Source: JAGXTF01 sp044224315 (lineage in GTDB: Bacteria > Bacteroidota > Bacteroidia > NS11-12g > UBA955). Taken from it: DNA of 64,000 bases. The stretch is taken from contig JBGAKR010000008.1 in NCBI GenBank assembly GCA_044224315.1, positions 124,001 through 188,000 of the forward strand. Direction: 5' to 3'. The position numbers and the translations under genes are program-made. Below, piece by piece: positions 52,438 through 60,101 of the stretch; the stretch's first letter is position 1; every line of letters begins with the position of its first letter. The notes under the pieces were generated by a model that worked only from the letters and a program-made list of their open reading frames with translations, did no database searches and had not been told where the DNA came from.

Positions 52438-53436
52438 ATGGCAAATTGTAACGAACATTTTGGAAAGTATAACGATGAAATCAGATTAACTGATGCTCGT
52501 AGGAAAAAGTTAAAGGGTTCAAGAAAAGAACTCCGAAACAAAGTGAGGAAATGGTTTAAGGAAAATAAACCTGATGAACCGCAACCGAAATTTACTGGTC
52601 AAGGGTCAATGTCAATGGACACCATCATTAACCCGATACCACGAAAAGTAAAAGAAGGGAATGAGGAAAAAACAGCCCTCTATTATGATGTTGATGACGG
52701 AATTTATTTTGAAGGAGATAAAGATGCAAAGGACAGAAATTCTACTGCAACTTATCACGACTGGATAGTGCAAGCTGTAACTGGTCATACAGATAAAGAC
52801 CCGATAGATAAAAATACTTGTGTCAGAACTTTGTATGCAGACGGGCATCATATTGATGAACCGATTTACTACAAGAAAGGTGCAACGCCTGAATTAGCAC
52901 ACAAAAAAGATGGTTGGATTGAGAGCGATCCGAAAGCATTTACAGATTGGTTTAACGACCTTGCTGAAAAAAATCCACAACTTAGATTATTGGTAAGATA
53001 CGGGAAAGGTTGGTTTGATTTCCGTGAATTTGAAAACGAAAGCAAACCAATGCCCAGCGGGTTGATTATTACAATCTTGATTTCAGAAAATACAGTTTAT
53101 CGCAAAGACCGTGATGATATTGCCTTGAAAGAAACTTTACTTGCTATTCAAACAAAATTGAAAAGGTCTTTTGAATGCAACCGACCAACAACTCCCAAAG
53201 GTGAAAACCTGTTGAAGGATTATGCACATAAGGATTATTTCATGGACTGCCTTGCTAAGTTTATTGATGATGCCACAAAGGCTTTGCAAGAAAAAAACTT
53301 CAAAAAGGCAACAGAATACTGGCGTAAACATTTAAGTGAAAGATTTCCATTAGGTGAGGATAAAGATGATACTTCTAATTCGTCTGCTGGATTAGGAGCA
53401 ATGATACCTCCAACTGCAAGACCTTATGCTAAATAA
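52438..53436 (+). CDS. CBASS cGAS/DncV-like nucleotidyltransferase (CD-NTase)
   Basis: 332 aa. N-terminal helix, then the nucleotidyltransferase core: GQGSMSMDT (Gly-Ser at 56-57) and DVDDGIYF with the metal-binding Asp84-x-Asp86. The C-terminal half (AHKDYFMDCLAKFIDDATKA) is the usual helical lobe. The enzyme makes a cyclic di- or trinucleotide on phage infection. The C-terminus is ...PPTARPYAK, so the Gly seen in E2-conjugated CD-NTases is not the last residue. It is followed with 1 bp overlap (TAATG) by the E2 gene. Confidence 0.9.
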   Translation: MANCNEHFGKYNDEIRLTDARRKKLKGSRKELRNKVRKWFKENKPDEPQPKFTGQGSMSMDTIINPIPRKVKEGNEEKTALYYDVDDGIYFEGDKDAKDRNSTATYHDWIVQAVTGHTDKDPIDKNTCVRTLYADGHHIDEPIYYKKGATPELAHKKDGWIESDPKAFTDWFNDLAEKNPQLRLLVRYGKGWFDFREFENESKPMPSGLIITILISENTVYRKDRDDIALKETLLAIQTKLKRSFECNRPTTPKGENLLKDYAHKDYFMDCLAKFIDDATKALQEKNFKKATEYWRKHLSERFPLGEDKDDTSNSSAGLGAMIPPTARPYAK

Positions 53437-54107
53437 TGAAGAATGAGCAGTTTGAAAAGGATATAGAAGGTGTTACAACCATTTTCAACGAGTTAACCAT
53501 TGTAGAAGTTGATGGTGAAAAATTTCTAAGGGGTGAACTTCCTATTGTTGATGCTAAAAATAAGGAATGGGCAAAGTATCTTATAGAGATAAGGGGTAGC
53601 GATAGTTATCCATTTTCTTTTCCTAAACTTTTTGAAACTGCTGATGCTTTTCCGCACAATGCAGATTGGCATGTTTATGAAAATGATTTTTCTTGTTGTG
53701 TTGATTATCCAGCAAACGCAAAAATTATCTGTAAGAATGGTTTACATGTATCTGATTACATTAAGAATTATGCTATTCCTTATTTTGCCAATCAAACATT
53801 CAGAATTAGAGAGGGCTATTATCGTCATGGAGAATACTCTCATGGTATTTTTGGAAAGATTGAATACTATCAGAGCAAACTAAAGGCAAAAAATCCGGCA
53901 GAACTGCTTGAGATGTTTCGTTTTATTTTGCTAGATTATAATCCGCCAAGAACTGCTGAATGTCCATTTTGCCTCAAGGTCAAATTTAGGCATTGCCATA
54001 GAAATGTTTTCAAGGAATTAGGGTATGCTAAAGACTATATTTATCAAGACGGAGCACAATTGCTTGAATTTTTTAAGATATATCCTGATTACAAGCTGCC
54101 AACATAA
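53436..54107 (+). CDS. E2-like ubiquitin-conjugating protein of short type II CBASS
   Basis: 223 aa. The E2-like fold has SYPFSFPKLFETADAFP, then DWHVYENDFSCCVDYP, with Cys87/Cys88 at the place of the catalytic Cys. The C-terminal part has ECPFCLKVKFRHCHRN, a zinc-binding motif similar to SEC-C. No E1 gene is present, so this is the E2-only type. In such systems the E2 modifies its CD-NTase and raises signalling. Confidence 0.82.
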   Translation: MKNEQFEKDIEGVTTIFNELTIVEVDGEKFLRGELPIVDAKNKEWAKYLIEIRGSDSYPFSFPKLFETADAFPHNADWHVYENDFSCCVDYPANAKIICKNGLHVSDYIKNYAIPYFANQTFRIREGYYRHGEYSHGIFGKIEYYQSKLKAKNPAELLEMFRFILLDYNPPRTAECPFCLKVKFRHCHRNVFKELGYAKDYIYQDGAQLLEFFKIYPDYKLPT

Positions 54108-54125
54108 ATAAAGCGTTGGCAAAAA

Positions 54126-54190
54126 TTGCACTCGTTTGGTGGCTGCTTTGCGTGGGTTTTGCAGGCGGGGCAGCCACCAAATGTGTGCAA
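54126..54190. repeat. Strong hairpin downstream of the CBASS operon
   Basis: TTTGGTGGCTGC (54135-54146) and GCAGCCACCAAA (54170-54181) form a perfect 12-bp stem, extended outward by TTGCAC/GTGCAA (54126-54131 and 54185-54190), loop 23 nt. No T-run follows. It mirrors the hairpin at the other end of the CBASS block (49933-50010). From 54191 to 54403 nothing else is seen. Confidence 0.8.
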
Positions 54191-54403
54191 TGCGGGTAGC
54201 CATAGAAATTCATTTTTTTTGTGCGGTGGGGTGTTTTAATTTTTTTATTGCGTTGGCTTGCGTGTCTGCCTTTCAAGCTGATATGTCCCGAAGTCAAGTT
54301 GCTATTATGTTTGTGTCTACCTGTCAAAATTGTTTGTTGTATTGCTTAGTTTAATTTTTTAGGGGTCTCTTTTATGGTTGCGATGCGGTTAAATACGCTT
54401 TCT

Positions 54404-54534
54404 GCTAACGTTTTGCGTATATGACTTGTGGCGTTTTCAGAAGTGTGTTTCTGTCCACCATGACCAAACCTACTTAAAAGCCCTAAGCTTTGATATACCA
54501 TTTTCCCCGCTATAAGTTATATACGCTGTTAGGC
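54404..54534. repeat. attC-like element 3
   Basis: 131 bp. Left arm 54404-54433 (GCTAACGTTTTGCGTATATG), right arm 54508-54534 (TATAAGTTATATACGCTGTT then AGGC). The stop codon of the gene at 54529 lies in the right arm. On the gene strand the element starts GCCTAACA and ends CGTTAGCA, close to attC cores. Confidence 0.6.
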
Positions 54535-55668
54535 ACTGGCATTTTTTTGTTTTAAATGTTCTAAAAACCTTGAATAAGTTTCTTCCTTTTGCTTATCGAA
54601 CAAGTCAAGTAATTTCCTTCTAAGCTTAGTTTTCTCTTTAGGAGTAAAATTCGAACTATCGTTGATTCTGAAGGATGAAAGATTTATTTCGAATTCAGCT
54701 TCATTTCCTTTCTTTAAAAAGTCTTTGAAGCTGAATGTTACATTACAATGTCCGCTGTAGTTCAAATAGTCAAACTTAAATGATGATTCCATTTCCCAAA
54801 ATTTTAGGTGCTTATGAAACTTTTTGTCACGAACGAAAAATGTCTCATGTATTTCACTTCCCTTAAATTTTAGTTCGGTTTTTTTCTTCATCCAATGAAT
54901 CTCACCAGGCAAGTTTGAGTCTTCATCGGGTGTTATCTCGACATTTATAATATCCTTGAATTCGAAAGTTGAACTGTTCATATTAGATGATAGGCGATAG
55001 AAAAAGACGATCCTGTCTTCATTAGTAAAATCCCCAAAAAGAACCCTTGTTAACTCTTTACCGGCACTGATTATATTTTGTGATTTAAGATGTTGAACAG
55101 TTTTTTGTTGGATAACAGTGGCTATTAGATCACTTTCATTCGAAGTATATGATTTGACCAATATCAACTGGCTGTCATTGGATTTCTCAATTTCAATTTG
55201 ACCGTTAAATATGTTACTTGATTCATACCAACTTTTGTTTAAGTCAGTTCTCTCAATTTCAAAGTGAATACTTGCTTTATTTGGCTGACTGGGGTCGAAC
55301 TCAACAATAGGCTTGCTTATAAGTGAAAAATTCCTTTGACTATTATCTATCAAGTCATTTAGATCAAGGCTTTTAATTGCATTTACAAGTTGAAAATCAG
55401 ATTCACATTCAATCCTGCTGGTAGTTTTTTTTATGTTGTCTTCCTTGGTGTTTTGACATTCTCTGAGATCGTCAAACTCTGAAGGACTAAGCAGTAAAGT
55501 AGCCAAAATAGGGACTAAGATTTCCTTTTGACTATCCCGACAAAATACACCACGAGATTTGAGAAACCTATTTAAATCAAACCTTGTCAAATAGTTTTGG
55601 TTTGCAAAACCACGGATTAACTCACCATGTGGAAGTACTAGGTCGATATTTGATGGAGCATTTTTCAT
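54529..55668 (-). CDS. GapS4b-like defence protein (GAPS4 pair)
   Basis: 379 aa, cytoplasmic. The N-terminal pattern LPHGELIRGFANQNYLTRFD, then RGVFC and LLSPSEFDDL, followed by KEDNIKK, matches my memory of GapS4b, partner of GapS4a in the GAPS4 anti-phage system. The rest is strand-rich with no recognised catalytic motif. It follows the PD-(D/E)XK gene by 3 bp, and the two make one minus-strand cassette ending in attC-like element 3. The name is a judgment from memory. Confidence 0.6.
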   Translation of the reverse strand: MKNAPSNIDLVLPHGELIRGFANQNYLTRFDLNRFLKSRGVFCRDSQKEILVPILATLLLSPSEFDDLRECQNTKEDNIKKTTSRIECESDFQLVNAIKSLDLNDLIDNSQRNFSLISKPIVEFDPSQPNKASIHFEIERTDLNKSWYESSNIFNGQIEIEKSNDSQLILVKSYTSNESDLIATVIQQKTVQHLKSQNIISAGKELTRVLFGDFTNEDRIVFFYRLSSNMNSSTFEFKDIINVEITPDEDSNLPGEIHWMKKKTELKFKGSEIHETFFVRDKKFHKHLKFWEMESSFKFDYLNYSGHCNVTFSFKDFLKKGNEAEFEINLSSFRINDSSNFTPKEKTKLRRKLLDLFDKQKEETYSRFLEHLKQKNASA

Positions 55669-55671
55669 TGG

Positions 55672-56595
55672 TTAAAATTGAAGGTTTTTGAAATTGTCAG
55701 TAAAGTTGATTACGTTAATTTTATTTGTAAAGTCAGTTGATTCAAAAGCCGATTTTGCCAAATTAACATCTTCAATGTGCCTAGTTTGGTTATAGTCATT
55801 AAAGCCAATAAGGATTTCTGTTGCCCAAGATTTGGATAAAGTTTGTGAAAGAGATATTAATCGTTTAAGGTCGTCTTTTTCAAAAGGATGAATGGAGAAT
55901 AACATTAGTTTGGTTTGAGACCCATTTTTAGCTTCTAATCTTAGAGGAAGAATACTTGAATTTATATATTCTACTGGTAAGATTGTACCGTGATCCGATT
56001 TGACGAGTGGATTAATGTTTTTACCAGTTTCTGGATAAAAGAAAGAAAAATCATAATCTTCATTAAAAGTTCTTGCACACAGTATAGATTGATAAATAAA
56101 CTCAATTCGCTGATTGTCGACCAAGTATAATTGGTCATAATTGTAATTAGCAGGAGTAATTATGGAACTTACTTTATCGATTAAATTAGTATAAGAGTTA
56201 TCATCATTTGAAAGCCAAAAAAGGACACCAATGTTTTCAGAAGAGTTGAATCCTTGTACATTACCTATCCAATCGTGATGTTTTGGGCTGAGTTGGAAAC
56301 AGTCGATTGCTGATGCCAAATCATCAAAGTATTCTTTGAATTTAGTGTTCGGTGAATTTGGGTAAGCTTTGTCCGTAAACTTGACTGAGATATGAATCTT
56401 TTTTAGAACTAAATCAATTAAAGGTGATTTATATAAAAATGCAAAGTCGATTCCATGCGTTTTCTTTCCATGATCTTCTTGCTGAACGCAATCAACGGTC
56501 ACTCCTTTCAAAAGGCTAGACCAACCAATCAGCTTTAAGAAATTCTCAACTGATTTCTCGCCATATTCTCCTATTAGTTTCGATTTCTCTCCCAT
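55672..56595 (-). CDS. GapS4a-like PD-(D/E)XK nuclease (GAPS4 pair)
   Basis: 307 aa. The N-terminus has GEYGEKSVENFLKLIGW (Glu in the first helix), then THGIDFAFLYKSPL and HISVKFTDKAY, matching E...D...x-V-K of the PD-(D/E)XK fold. The C-terminal half is unassigned. First gene of the minus-strand pair and placed just after attC-like element 4. The GAPS4 system aborts infection using such a nuclease. The nuclease fold is reasonably firm; the system name less so. Confidence 0.65.
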   Translation of the reverse strand: MGEKSKLIGEYGEKSVENFLKLIGWSSLLKGVTVDCVQQEDHGKKTHGIDFAFLYKSPLIDLVLKKIHISVKFTDKAYPNSPNTKFKEYFDDLASAIDCFQLSPKHHDWIGNVQGFNSSENIGVLFWLSNDDNSYTNLIDKVSSIITPANYNYDQLYLVDNQRIEFIYQSILCARTFNEDYDFSFFYPETGKNINPLVKSDHGTILPVEYINSSILPLRLEAKNGSQTKLMLFSIHPFEKDDLKRLISLSQTLSKSWATEILIGFNDYNQTRHIEDVNLAKSAFESTDFTNKINVINFTDNFKNLQF

Positions 56596-56629
56596 GGTTA
56601 AAGTTTAAGTGTATTATTTTTTAGCTTGT

Positions 56630-56764
56630 GCCTAACGTTTCGGCGCTTGGCGCAGTGGCGGATTTCGGTGCACAAAACTGGCAATACACCACAAAAGTTG
56701 ATGCGAGGTAGAATGTTCAATTAACCACTTAACCCGCCATTGAGCCAAACGCCTGTTATAGGGC
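56630..56764. repeat. attC-like element 4, best-conserved copy
   Basis: 135 bp. Left arm 56630-56661 (GCCTAACGTTTCGGCGCTTG, then TGGCGG), right arm 56734-56764 (CCGCCATTGAGCCAAACGCC, then TGTTATAGGGC). On the gene strand it ends CGTTAGGC, which is the canonical attC end GTTRRRY. Contains TTAACCACTT shared with element 2. Confidence 0.65.
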
Positions 56765-57253
56765 GTTTTTCTGCTTTCTAATGTACAATTCAAGCTCATA
56801 TTCGTCTCTCTCTGATTTGTATTGTTGTCCGCTTAATTCAAATCCCAATTTTTCAAGAATGTGCTTCATTGGCTTATTCTCTGTTCTTACAGTTGCATAA
56901 ATGTTGGAATCAGTTTTAGTCAATATCTCGACCAGCTTTTTCCCATTTCCTTTCCCTTCTTTTTTACTAACTATCCATCCTAATTCATATTCAAAGTCAT
57001 CAGGCGAGTATGTGGAATTAGATTTTTTAAAAACTTTCTTTTTGTAACTATCATTTGGAATTTTTAGTGCTCCGACTGCTTCTATATTGGTTGTACTTGG
57101 TATAAAGAGTAAAGTCGGATTTTTTTCTATCAAGCCATCAAATGTCATACTACCAACTTCACCTGCACTTACCACAACACTTTTGAAAGCAGAAATTTCT
57201 GTAAGTGAAAAGTCAGATGCCTTCCCAATTTTATATTTAAAATCTTGTATCAT
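56756..57253 (-). CDS. GNAT-family acetyltransferase in a gene cassette
   Basis: 165 aa. The acetyl-CoA region is GWIVSKKEGKGNGKKLVEIL, followed by IYATVRTENKPMKHILEKLG, a standard GNAT pattern. Substrate unknown. The stop codon falls inside attC-like element 4. It is preceded by a 79-aa gene 16 bp upstream, together forming one cassette with perfect 10-bp inverted ends (56755 and 57538). An accessory resistance or toxin role is possible. Confidence 0.82.
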   Translation of the reverse strand: MIQDFKYKIGKASDFSLTEISAFKSVVVSAGEVGSMTFDGLIEKNPTLLFIPSTTNIEAVGALKIPNDSYKKKVFKKSNSTYSPDDFEYELGWIVSKKEGKGNGKKLVEILTKTDSNIYATVRTENKPMKHILEKLGFELSGQQYKSERDEYELELYIRKQKNAL

Positions 57254-57269
57254 TATTCATTGTTTCCTT

Positions 57270-57509
57270 TTAAATAAGCTCAGATTCCAAAAGGGTCAGC
57301 GGAAATTGAATGCCTTCATCTTGTAAAAGCCCTTTTACCTTAATTGATTTTAGGTGTGTTAATTGTTTTTCGTCACTCTTGCTTTTGAATAGTACAGTCA
57401 TTTTTCTTTTAGTTCCGTTAAATTCAACAATTGTCGATAGGTAAAGATGCCCACCATCAACTCCTGACGATAGAACTTTAAAGTCGCTTATTTCAAATTC
57501 TGATGTCAT
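57270..57509 (-). CDS. Small hypothetical protein, 79 aa
   Basis: Strand-rich (FEISDFKVLSSGVDGGHLYL, GTKRKMTVLFKSK) with no signal peptide. No family recognised. First gene of the cassette, 16 bp before the GNAT gene on the same strand. Could be a small partner or immunity-type protein; this is speculation. Confidence 0.6.
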   Translation of the reverse strand: MTSEFEISDFKVLSSGVDGGHLYLSTIVEFNGTKRKMTVLFKSKSDEKQLTHLKSIKVKGLLQDEGIQFPLTLLESELI

Positions 57510-58018
57510 TTTTTGCTGCTGTGTCGTCTTTCAAAATGCCCTATAACTTACTTATATGTCTTACAAACTCAGACCTATTTGTCGCAAAATGGTTGAATAG
57601 GTCTGACTTGGTCTGGGAATATCCACAAATATAATGGTTTTCATAATTCAGCAAACTGACTTTTGACTTTTTGAGCACACTGAGTGCTTTGATGCGTTCA
57701 AATTTCTGAAGTGAGGCTGCTGTTTTGACTCTACAATTCCTGAATAATCCGGAGAATAGTTTCTATCTGCACAAAACTTTTAGACTTGTCAAAGCACCAG
57801 CCAGCGCATACTGCGGGTTCCGTTCAAATCAGATGTAATCTAAAGTTTTCTGCCAAAAAGCAAGCCTTGCCAAGTCATAGTTGATTTTTTCGATGCCAGA
57901 CATTAAAAAATAGGCTGTGTAAATAGAAAAATGTAACCAGAATTGGTAGAATTTATTGTACAGATGGGATTTGGAGTAGGGGGCAAATTTGCAGGTAAAT
58001 AAAGCAATACATTGAAGT
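57510..58018. other. Cassette-edge sequence and AT-rich gap
   Basis: GCCCTATAAC (57538-57547) is a perfect inverted copy of GTTATAGGGC at 56755-56764. A perfect 10-bp inverted repeat CAGACCTATT/AATAGGTCTG lies at 57570-57579 and 57596-57605. A complete attC-like element is not evident here. No gene recognised in the rest. Confidence 0.4.
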
Positions 58019-58585
58019 ATGAAATTTTTAAGAACCTTGTTTGGCCTGGATAAAGCGCCAAACACCAAAGTACCCAGGTTGGAAGCGGATGAACTGGACA
58101 AGCACACTGGGCCGGAACTGTTTATGTACGGGGATCTGTTGTTTCAGGCGGGTAAAATGGAGACTGCGGAGGAAATATTTTACAAGGCCATTTTGAAAGA
58201 AAAACAAAATGCCAATCCCAATCGCAAATTTATTTCGGGGGTGTACAGTCGCCGCGGAGAGCTGTTTGTGCAGGTAGGAATTGGTTCCTTGGCCATGTCG
58301 GATTTTATGCAGGCCCTGGAATTTAATCCCCAAAATGCCAGTGCCCTGAATAACCTGGGTATATGGCATACCTTGCCCGGATTTGCCACCCCGGATTACC
58401 CCAAAGCTTTGGATTATTTCAACAGAGCCCTTGAAATATCGCCCGAACGCAATGATATCATATTGAACCGTGCGGTATGCAAAATAAAATCGGGCGACCC
58501 CAGCGGTAAACAGGATTTACTGGCCCTGAAAGCCAAGGACTATCCGGATGCCGATGCTGCCCTGCAGCGGTTTGGAGGGGGATAA
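58019..58585 (+). CDS. TPR-repeat protein
   Basis: 188 aa, soluble. TPR-type helices: GPELFMYGDLLFQAGKMETA, YSRRGELFVQVGIGSLAMSD, ALNNLGIWHTLPGF, YPKALDYFNRALEISPERND. No signal peptide. Marks the return to ordinary chromosomal genes after the cassette region. Partner unknown. Confidence 0.85.
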   Translation: MKFLRTLFGLDKAPNTKVPRLEADELDKHTGPELFMYGDLLFQAGKMETAEEIFYKAILKEKQNANPNRKFISGVYSRRGELFVQVGIGSLAMSDFMQALEFNPQNASALNNLGIWHTLPGFATPDYPKALDYFNRALEISPERNDIILNRAVCKIKSGDPSGKQDLLALKAKDYPDADAALQRFGGG

Positions 58586-58600
58586 ATGGAATAGCTTACA

Positions 58601-58628
58601 GGGAATAGGGAATAGGGAATGGGGAATA
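58601..58628 (+). repeat. GGGAATA heptamer array
   Basis: Four units: GGGAATA, GGGAATA, GGGAATG, GGGAATA. Four G runs with 4-nt loops, so a G-quadruplex on this strand is possible. Nothing else is seen between 58629 and 58897. Confidence 0.85.
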
Positions 58629-58897
58629 GCGGAGGCGAAAGAAAAAGCAAGACTCAAAAGCATTATACTAAAAGCCTACGCTTTTAAACCATTGGGAAGG
58701 AGCAATAGTGGCTGCCAACTGTCATCTAAACTCTTTTCCTCCTAAAGAGAAATTGGCGAAACCGGCTCCTGAAAGCTTGGTTTCCCAGGTGATGCTCATT
58801 ATTTGTTGGTGACAAAATGCAATTCCCATTACCTGATTGAATAAAGTTAAACAAAGCTTTGGGTAACCTTTGGCAGCAATCTGGATTTTCTTCAACC

Positions 58898-58952
58898 TGA
58901 GAGAAAGGTGGGAGAAACCTGAGAGAAATGTGAGAGAAACGTGGAAAAGAGA
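58898..58952 (+). repeat. Five-unit 11-bp tandem array
   Basis: TGAGAGAAAGG, TGGGAGAAACC, TGAGAGAAATG, TGAGAGAAACG, TGGAAAAGAGA: five contiguous 11-bp units, the last one decayed. It lies 60 bp upstream of the gene at 59013. The period is the same as the array at 38226 but the sequence is unrelated. Confidence 0.8.
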
Positions 58953-59012
58953 AAATAGATTTTATAAAAAATGCAAATGCAAAAAATCTTAACTCAAATA
59001 TAATAAAAAAAT

Positions 59013-59765
59013 ATGGTAAAACAAAAGGGTACTAAAACCTGGACCGGGAAAATGGGAGATCTCAGCTATTACAAGAGAAAGGGAGAATGGTTGGTAAGGC
59101 GTGCTGCTGGTCCAAGTGCTGAGACGATTGCCACAAATCCAAACTATGCTGTTACCCGCAAAAACAATACTGAATTTGGAATGGCCAGTAAATACAGTAA
59201 ATTATTCAGAGACGCATTAAAACCAATTTTGCATGATCAATGCGATGGCGATTGGGTAAACCGTGTGAATGCTTGTTTTTTTAAAATCATACGCATGGAC
59301 GATGAAAATCCGCATGGGGAGAGATTACTTAAGGTTGGATTGCATAAACCCGAAGCTATCCATTTGCTCAATCAACTAAAAATTAACGAGGCAACCGGAG
59401 GAGCCTTTACTTTCCAGTCGGCACCCCAATGGCAATTAAAAGACGATGTATTTGCATGGTCTGAAATTACCCAAATGAAATGGGTCCCTGAAAATAGGTC
59501 ATACCAAGCTATAGGTTTTAATGCATTGTTGGCTACGTTTGATTTAGATCAGATGCAGAGTCGCATTGAAGCATCAGATGCACAGGTATTGGAAATATCT
59601 GAACTTGATTCGCCACTTGAATTTAATATTTCTACCACATCCCATCCCAACTCGTTTAGGGTACTGGTAATTAGGGCTACAGCGCTGCAAATTATCAATA
59701 ACACTTATGTTGCCTTGCAAAATCAATCCCTGAATTGTTTCCGGTTCAGTTATTACCTGGAATAA
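59013..59765 (+). CDS. Conserved Bacteroidota hypothetical protein (GDLSYYKRKG family)
   Basis: 250 aa, no signal peptide. The N-terminus KGTKTWTGKMGDLSYYKRKG followed by LVRRAAGPSAE is a pattern I recall from an uncharacterised Bacteroidota family, often with several paralogues per genome. The C-terminal half is strand-rich (AFTFQSAPQWQLKDDVFAW, HPNSFRVLVIRATAL). Function unknown. The gene stands alone after an 11-bp-period array. Confidence 0.7.
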   Translation: MVKQKGTKTWTGKMGDLSYYKRKGEWLVRRAAGPSAETIATNPNYAVTRKNNTEFGMASKYSKLFRDALKPILHDQCDGDWVNRVNACFFKIIRMDDENPHGERLLKVGLHKPEAIHLLNQLKINEATGGAFTFQSAPQWQLKDDVFAWSEITQMKWVPENRSYQAIGFNALLATFDLDQMQSRIEASDAQVLEISELDSPLEFNISTTSHPNSFRVLVIRATALQIINNTYVALQNQSLNCFRFSYYLE

Positions 59766-59892
59766 AGTGCGATAATTTTTAATCTAAAATGACTACCCTA
59801 AGAGATTTATATTTATCCAATATTGCCAATTAAGATTTATTATATCCAATAATCAGAGAATATAAACTGTAATCGCAGATTAAGGACAGGGT

Positions 59893-59914
59893 CCGCTCAT
59901 TGAAAATGTGGCGG
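59893..59914. repeat. Copy 4 of the 22-bp dispersed palindrome
   Basis: CCGCTCATTGAAAATGTGGC plus GG; one mismatch in the left arm. Same orientation as copies 2 and 3. Confidence 0.65.
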
Positions 59915-59947
59915 GAGGGTGGACTGCCCGAAAACTCTAAACTTCCA

Positions 59948-60045
59948 ATCGCGAGGTTTTCACTCGCGATGTCCTCGGCAAAGCCGAGTCCACTCTTCAC
60001 TCCTAATCGCGAGGTTTTTACTCGCGATGGCCTCGGCTAAGCCGA
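59948..60045. repeat. Duplicated double-hairpin element
   Basis: Two direct copies, each with two hairpins. Copy 1: ATCGCGAG/CTCGCGAT (59948-59955, 59963-59970), then CTCGGC-AAA-GCCGAG (59974-59988). Copy 2: ATCGCGAG/CTCGCGAT (60006-60013, 60021-60028), then TCGGC-TAA-like loop-GCCGA (60033-60045). The copies are 58 bp apart. Confidence 0.8.
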
Positions 60046-60049
60046 AGCC

Positions 60050-60084
60050 ACTCCTAACTTCTCACTTCTCACTCCTAACTTCCC
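60050..60084 (+). repeat. ACTYCTM heptamer array
   Basis: Five units: ACTCCTA, ACTTCTC, ACTTCTC, ACTCCTA, ACTTCCC. It directly precedes a TATCTTTG -7 box (60088-60095) of the methyltransferase gene, 6 bp before its ATG. Confidence 0.8.
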
Positions 60085-60101
60085 CACTATCTTTGCAGCT
60101 T

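Noticed and set aside
48914..56764. attC-like elements as insertion-sequence ends.
   Set aside because: No transposase frame lies between any pair, and the elements are single long inverted repeats rather than paired terminal repeats.
58548..58745. Open frame overlapping the end of the TPR gene.
   Set aside because: It runs through the GGGAATA repeats and overlaps a well-supported gene in another frame.
59919..60101. N-terminal extension of the methyltransferase frame.
   Set aside because: It translates the double-hairpin and heptamer repeats; the SAM-domain protein starts naturally at 60102, after a -7 box.
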